The translations under genes were made by a program, and so were the position numbers. From assembly GCA_002005505.1 (NCBI GenBank), contig KV908379.1:28988-43987 (forward strand): a stretch of DNA of 15,000 bases, given 5' to 3'. Source of the DNA: Botryococcus braunii (lineage: Eukaryota; Chlorophyta; Trebouxiophyceae). Below, piece by piece: positions 7,422 to 15,000 of the stretch (positions within the stretch are counted from its first letter, which is position 1; each line of letters starts with the position of its first letter). A model generated the notes under the pieces. The model saw nothing but the letters and a program-made list of their open reading frames with translations, did no database searches and was not told the origin of the DNA.

Positions 7422-9455
7422 CCTTTATCTGAGGCTGACCCGGGTACAGGTTTGGGGGATATGTTTTCGCAGGTGTGTGTAAGTCCTGGGGGCGATAAAG
7501 TTTAGACGTTCGGATCAGCGTGGGGCACATTGCCAAGAGCAGTGCCTTGAAAATAGATCTTCAGGGAAGGGAATGTAAAGGGATTTTGGGGAACACTAGG
7601 AGAGCTTTGGGGACGTTTGAAGAGCTTGTTATACATTGTGTATGCTTTGCATATGTTCTGCCATGGTGGAAAATTTGTTTGGCAAGGATACGTCGTCACT
7701 CTCTTATCGGTATTGGAGATAGCTGTAGGTACAGAAGTCCTCTATGAAGTAAAGATTGGGGCATGTGGACGAGGCAAAAGAAAGGGCGCGATGCAAATAA
7801 TGTATATTTTCTATATGTGCAAGGTTTGACCAGATGAAGGGTTATTCAGAATGGCCCCCCGGGGTGGGAGGGCATTTGGAGAGGAGAGATCCAGCAAGGG
7901 CGTGATGCAACTATGTATATGTTATGCATTGTACGGCTATGCTAGCCTGTATATGTCTGGGCCAATTGTGGCAATCTATTTGATTGTCTTTTAATGTGAC
8001 AGGTATGAGACCCCCCAACAAAGAAGCAGAAGGCTTTCTTTGTCTTCGGAGATGGGGGGGAGGGACATATGGAGGGCAAGTTACGAACCAAATATGTTGC
8101 AAAATCTGTATATTTTGTGCTCGTGCTGAAGTAGCACCCGGGATGCATAGATACATTCAGAGGTGTCTGTGCATCATTTGTACCTGTACACGCATTTCAA
8201 GATGTGTGCCACAGTGGGTACTCTACTGTGATGCAGACCGCAACCTCCCATTTATCTGAGAAGCTTTTGCGGTTTAATGCACGCCACCAGCTTCTTTCTT
8301 ACACTGTGCTTGTAAACCTAACGGTAGTTTTAGATCAAGCGAGATTTACGAAACAAATAATAGGTAGGTTCCTGCTGCACACCACCAATACTTGGGCTGG
8401 ATGGTAGAGCTATATCATTCGGCATGCACCATTGCGAGATCGGAATTGTGTAGCAATAAAAATTTGTTTTCGGACAGGCATTATCCCCTGTTCGGCCCCA
8501 TTTTTCTGTGTGCGTGCAGTTCGATGGGTCTAGGTAACTGAAAGTAGGAGATTTAGTCCGGATATTCACAATCCGGGGTGAAGCGCATACAGAGGCTGTC
8601 ATTCCATTGGAAGGCTGCTTTTGAGCTCTTATAAGTGTTTTCCAAGCACATTGTCACGGGTGTGTTATCACACGATCCTGGGAAGTTTAGAATCAGACAT
8701 ACCGGTCTGGCTTGCCTTGCATAAGAGGAAGACTTGCCAAAGGGTTGCACCAGATGTTTAGGCAGGTTACTGTGTTACTTCCCTTTTTTAGAAGAGATGG
8801 TCCAAAATGGCCAGGATTGGCTTTGAGTGCAGTTCAGTATGTGCAAGAGGAAGCCCTCATAGATCTTGTGTGGCAACATACCATTTTTTGCCCCTGATGT
8901 ATGACGTGAGTAGGATCCTAGACACATTTCAAGCAAGGGGTTGCCTTGGAAAGCTATGCACAGGCATAGGCCTTGCTGTGGACAGTATTGGCTAAACATG
9001 GCTATTATGACATCTTGTCAGCCCTCATGCTGTTTAGCGTCAGGGATGGCGGCGGCATTCTGAACAAAAGAGAAACACTAGCTACGTTTTTCTTGCAGTC
9101 CCCGTGTGTCTGTGGTGACTACCGAGCGTCAGAGCCTATGACGATTGGGAGGTCGTGTCACCTTGTCAACCCGGAGGATTTGCAGGGGCTAGTTCTGTCC
9201 TGTGTTGAACTGGAGGGGCTCTTGTGTGCCTCTCTGCCCAGAAGCTTTTTAAAGTTTCCACCGTTGTAGATCATATCCATGTGTTGATAATGAATATTGA
9301 TCGAGCCATGCGCAAGACGCTGCGATGGTTAATGGAGGAATATTTGGCATTTACACATTTTGTTCGTTTCAGGAATTGTAAGAAAGAATTGAAAAAAAGG
9401 GGGGGTTGCATGCTGAAGCGCTGGCCTTTTTGAAGAGACTCCAGTGGCTTCTGGA
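7422..9455. other. Region without a supported gene
   Basis: Several short ORFs exist on both strands, none with a recognisable motif or a convincing chain of splice sites. The best isolated candidate is an open stretch at about 9110-9269 after a good acceptor (tttttcttgcag, ending 9098), but nothing joins to it. The composition is ordinary and there is no long microsatellite here, unlike the flanking gene regions. Confidence 0.6.
7782..7920. repeat. Imperfect 25-bp direct repeat, two copies about 114 bp apart
   Basis: Copies at 7782-7807 and 7896-7920 share aagggcg-gatgcaa followed by atgtatat, with a few substitutions and one indel. Both lie in the intergenic stretch. This may be the mark of a local duplication. 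Confidence 0.6.
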
Positions 9456-10160
9456 TCACGCCATCATTGCCCAAGAAGGTGTGGAGGGATAGTTTGTCAT
9501 GCGCCAGGTCACTTCAATGGGTCGCCAGCTGGCTGCTCGCCGCGTGTGATTTGTAGCTTGAAACACGTGGGTTTCGGTCGTTGAAACATTGGCCGGCCTT
9601 TTCATCCCACCTCTTGTCAGAAGAGAAAATACCAAAAAATTACTCCAAAGATTCACAAGAAAAGGTAAATTCAATCCAGGGAAGAAAGGGTAACAGATCC
9701 CGAACCGGTCGCAAGTCCCGTAAGTCCGAGGATATCGGGGCTGTCTTGCTGCTACTGGACAGCTTTTCAACCAGTTAAGCTGTTGACAATGTGGCCTAGT
9801 CATCCGTATCTCCTCAACTCTTCTAACCAATTGAATCTGACATAAGATTTCTTCATTTATTCTTTGCGAAGGTCTTGTTAATTGAGCGGAGTTGTATCCA
9901 ATTAACTTTGCTTGAGAGTACAGAGATTGGAGAACATTATATATGTAAGTCAGGGTCTGTGGAGCACACTGCAAATTGCAGTTTTTAAGAAAGAGATATA
10001 CAGGTCCACGCTTCCTGGTACAGTAGTGGCACATCAGAAGCTCCTGTTGCTGTGAACTGGCAAGGCAAATAGCAAGCTCACACGTGCCATTCAACACCAT
10101 GCTTGGAACGGACATGGCATCCATGTCTCTGTTTACAAAATGTCTATGACGTACTCTCAT
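9456..10160 (-). other. 234-codon open frame on the minus strand, unrecognised
   Basis: This is the longest ORF of the window outside microsatellites. The translation is rich in Gln, Leu, Cys and Arg, with a cluster of Cys/His near residues 38-62 and a short hydrophobic stretch (LPFLVNLWSNFLVF) near residue 175. I see no known domain, no splice pattern and no strong start context. It could be a single-exon gene, a degraded transposon piece or a chance ORF. No neighbour informs its role. Confidence 0.2.
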
Positions 10161-10985
10161 ACTTTTGACCTAGCATGTCCTTAATGATGTGGGGGTCGTC
10201 ATTGAGATACTTCAAATCCAATGTGCTGTTCCCCAAAGTTCAGGAGGTTCGTGCACTTGCCCGGTCTTTGCCGTGCTACTCTACACCAATCGGATGCATA
10301 TTGCAGTCTGTGAAACCTACCTTGCATAACCTGGTGAACAAATATCAGGTGACAAAGAGGACAGTAAACGGTCAACAATCCAGCATATTCCACCCGCAGG
10401 TCAGGATTATGACGTTGCGTAGAGCATGGTACGAGAAGAGCGAACTCTTGTCGTATATACAGCTGTCGAAGTCAGCGCGGAAACCTCCCACAAGGGGCCC
10501 GCATAGTCATCAATATTCCATAAAAGATGCCAAATGAAGCAGTTAAATCATTTGGAGTGAAATGCGAGTTGCAATAGCATGAGGACAGCCCCCTTCGTGT
10601 TCTCTTGGGCCCTTATTCGCCCGTGAACCCCATGTGTCGTGCACCACATATCATATGTGTCGTGCGACATACCCATATCTCATATAATCATGTGTGTTTG
10701 GTAAAATGTGTGTGTTTGGGAAGATAATGTTTCCTTTCGCGTCGGCTCGTCGTTGATTCGTGACGAGTTGAACGTCGTGCGGCACAACTCGTGCGGCGGG
10801 CGACGCTTGCACACGTTTTCGTTGTTTCAGCGAAGTACGTGCAAACGACGTACGACGTACGACTGTACACTCATCGCTCGGTGTCCACGAAGTCTGTGGC
10901 AATAATTACACACAGGCTCGCTGTGGGAGTTTGAAGCAACTCCGCAATGTTAAATTACGTATTAATATGGAGTCCTACGTATCTC
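10161..10985. other. Intergenic stretch upstream of the Ariadne-type gene
   Basis: A 120-codon + strand ORF (10175-10537) has no recognisable domain and I do not call it a gene. From 10630 onward there are short direct repeats: atgtgtcgtgc at 10632-10642 and 10655-10665, and tgtgtgtttgg twice near 10691-10717. An ACG/CGT-rich stretch then follows. This is likely the promoter-proximal region of the gene starting at 11088. Confidence 0.5.
10739..10870 (+). promoter_or_regulatory. ACG/CGT-dense upstream region with a 7-bp tandem repeat
   Basis: The stretch is packed with CpG in ACG, CGT and TCG contexts. It includes acgacgtacgacgtacgac (10845-10863), two and a half copies of ACGACGT, and several ACGT cores. 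ACGT is the core of plant bZIP sites. The location, 220-350 nt before the ATG at 11088, fits a promoter, but no TATA box or start site can be assigned. Confidence 0.3.
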
Positions 10986-11010
10986 TGGTCAGCTGTTGGA
11001 TAGCTGACCA
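10986..11010 (+). promoter_or_regulatory. Leader stem-loop 1
   Basis: A perfect inverted repeat has 9-nt arms, tggtcagct (10986-10994) and agctgacca (11002-11010), around a 7-nt loop. It is the first of three hairpins upstream of the Ariadne start codon. Confidence 0.6.
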
Positions 11011-11026
11011 AGGTTTGATGTTTTTT

Positions 11027-11056
11027 TGACAGGGCCAGGTGCAGGGTTCCCTGTCA
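11027..11056 (+). promoter_or_regulatory. Leader stem-loop 2
   Basis: Perfect 8-nt arms, tgacaggg (11027-11034) and ccctgtca (11049-11056), enclose a 14-nt loop. The loop and right arm contain a smaller alternative hairpin, caggg-tt-ccctg (11042-11053). Confidence 0.6.
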
Positions 11057-11059
11057 GTT

Positions 11060-11084
11060 GTAGCTCTGGTGCATCCAGAGCTAC
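11060..11084 (+). promoter_or_regulatory. Leader stem-loop 3, ending 3 nt before the start codon
   Basis: Perfect 10-nt arms, gtagctctgg (11060-11069) and ccagagctac (11075-11084), enclose a 5-nt loop. The stem ends three bases before the ATG at 11088, so in the mRNA it would sit where a scanning ribosome must open it. Confidence 0.65.
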
Positions 11085-11087
11085 GGC

Positions 11088-14330
<3,243 letters not shown>

Positions 14331-14408
14331 GTACGCCCCTGTCTTTCCCACACATGTGCATTGCATACCTATATGCATGCATAGTACACGGGCTTAAAGT
14401 ACCCAAAA

Positions 14409-14435
14409 ACACACGTGCACGCGCGCGCGCGTGCG

Positions 14436-14496
<61 letters not shown>
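14409..14496. repeat. Alternating purine-pyrimidine tract, CG-rich then (CA)n
   Basis: An uninterrupted alternating run of 88 nt passes from ACACGTGCACGCGCG-type sequence into (CA)n. It starts about 80 nt after the RING1 exon donor, inside the intron. Confidence 0.95.
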
Positions 14497-14692
14497 TCTG
14501 AAAAAGCCACACCTACACACCGCGCTGTAGCCCCTAAGCTCTATCCTACCTGGCATTTGTCATCATGCCCGCCTGCAGGCTTGTTTCCACCATTGGTTTT
14601 ATCGTGTCTCAAGAGCCTGGTTCTTTCTCAATGTCTTATCCCAGAAGGTTTAGTAGGTTCTTCCTCCCTGTCTGCGTCGCTCCTCCCCACCA

Positions 14693-14693
<1 letters not shown>

Positions 14694-14760
<67 letters not shown>
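14694..14760. repeat. (CA)n tract
   Basis: About 64 nt of uninterrupted CA lie in the intron after RING1, ending directly in a perfect GC-rich palindrome. Confidence 0.96.
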
Positions 14761-14761
<1 letters not shown>

Positions 14762-14786
14762 GTCCGCGCGCGTGCGCGCGGACAGG
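14759..14786. repeat. Perfect 28-nt inverted repeat abutting the (CA)n tract
   Basis: The 13-nt arms cctgtccgcgcgc (14759-14771) and gcgcgcggacagg (14774-14786) enclose a 2-nt loop. As RNA it would be a very stable hairpin; as DNA it could extrude as a cruciform. Confidence 0.85.
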
Positions 14787-15000
14787 TATGCGCACACGCA
14801 TGCAGATGCGGATGGAGATGGACAGGACCCGGGGGGAAGGGGACGCGGCAGCACGAGACTATGCGCATGTGGGGTCCAAATGGATGGGTGATGAGTGTAT
14901 GACAATGGGGAGGGTTGTGCCGAGCATTAAAGGCAGCGTATTGTGCCCAATCTTCACATGGGCGAGCAGCTCACATGAAACGTGCTGACCAGGTACCGCG
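14787..15000. other. End of window, intron of the Ariadne gene
   Basis: There is no exon matching the RING1-IBR linker here. A possible donor (CAG|GTACCG) lies at about 14991-14997, but no reading frame before it looks like the family. Confidence 0.4.

Noticed and set aside
9098..9269. Possible exon after a strong pyrimidine-rich acceptor (ttttcttgcag)
   Set aside because: The frame stops at 9267-9269, no upstream exon with matching phase was found, and the translation shows no recognisable motif.
10175..10537. 120-codon + strand ORF as a gene or transposon piece
   Set aside because: No domain or catalytic motif is visible and the length is not remarkable.

Overview
This is nuclear DNA from a eukaryote with short exons, GT-AG introns and very many long dinucleotide tracts. 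Nothing looks bacterial: there are no long ORFs packed together and no operons. The one family I recognise is an Ariadne-type RBR ubiquitin ligase. Its N-terminal part, with a VHDxWF motif just before RING1, looks most like the plant and green-algal members. A green alga with a repeat-rich genome is therefore my best guess, but this is inference.

Positions 1-7421 (+ strand) hold what I read as one multi-exon gene, cut off at its 5' side by the window edge. I can chain about 14 short exons whose splice phases agree throughout. Almost every exon encodes one hydrophobic, probably membrane-spanning segment. Two blocks are internally homologous: exons at 915-1469 and exons at 4524-6448. Matching exons share length, phase and key residues, and both blocks are entered through a split TGG codon giving Trp-(Phe/Tyr)-Pro. 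The gene ends in a Ser-rich hydrophilic exon with a stop at 7419-7421. I do not recognise the family; it looks like a large multipass membrane protein grown by internal duplication.

Positions 7422-10985 show no gene I can defend. They hold one long minus-strand ORF of unknown meaning (9456-10160) and some short repeats. Positions 10630-10870 are rich in short ACG/CGT repeats and lie upstream of the next gene.

Positions 10986-15000 (+ strand) hold the 5' half of the Ariadne-type E3 ligase gene. It has three consecutive stem-loops in the leader, an acidic N-terminus (11088-11237), two N-terminal exons (11402-11526 and 13036-13135) and the RING1 exon (14160-14330). IBR, RING2 and the Ariadne domain lie beyond the window.

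The microsatellites (GT/CA, CT/AG, CACT, GC-rich alternating tracts) fall in the proposed introns and never in a proposed exon. The largest cluster, in the second Ariadne intron, carries (CT) and (AG) arms of about 80 nt that are complementary to each other. I see no functional link between the two genes.
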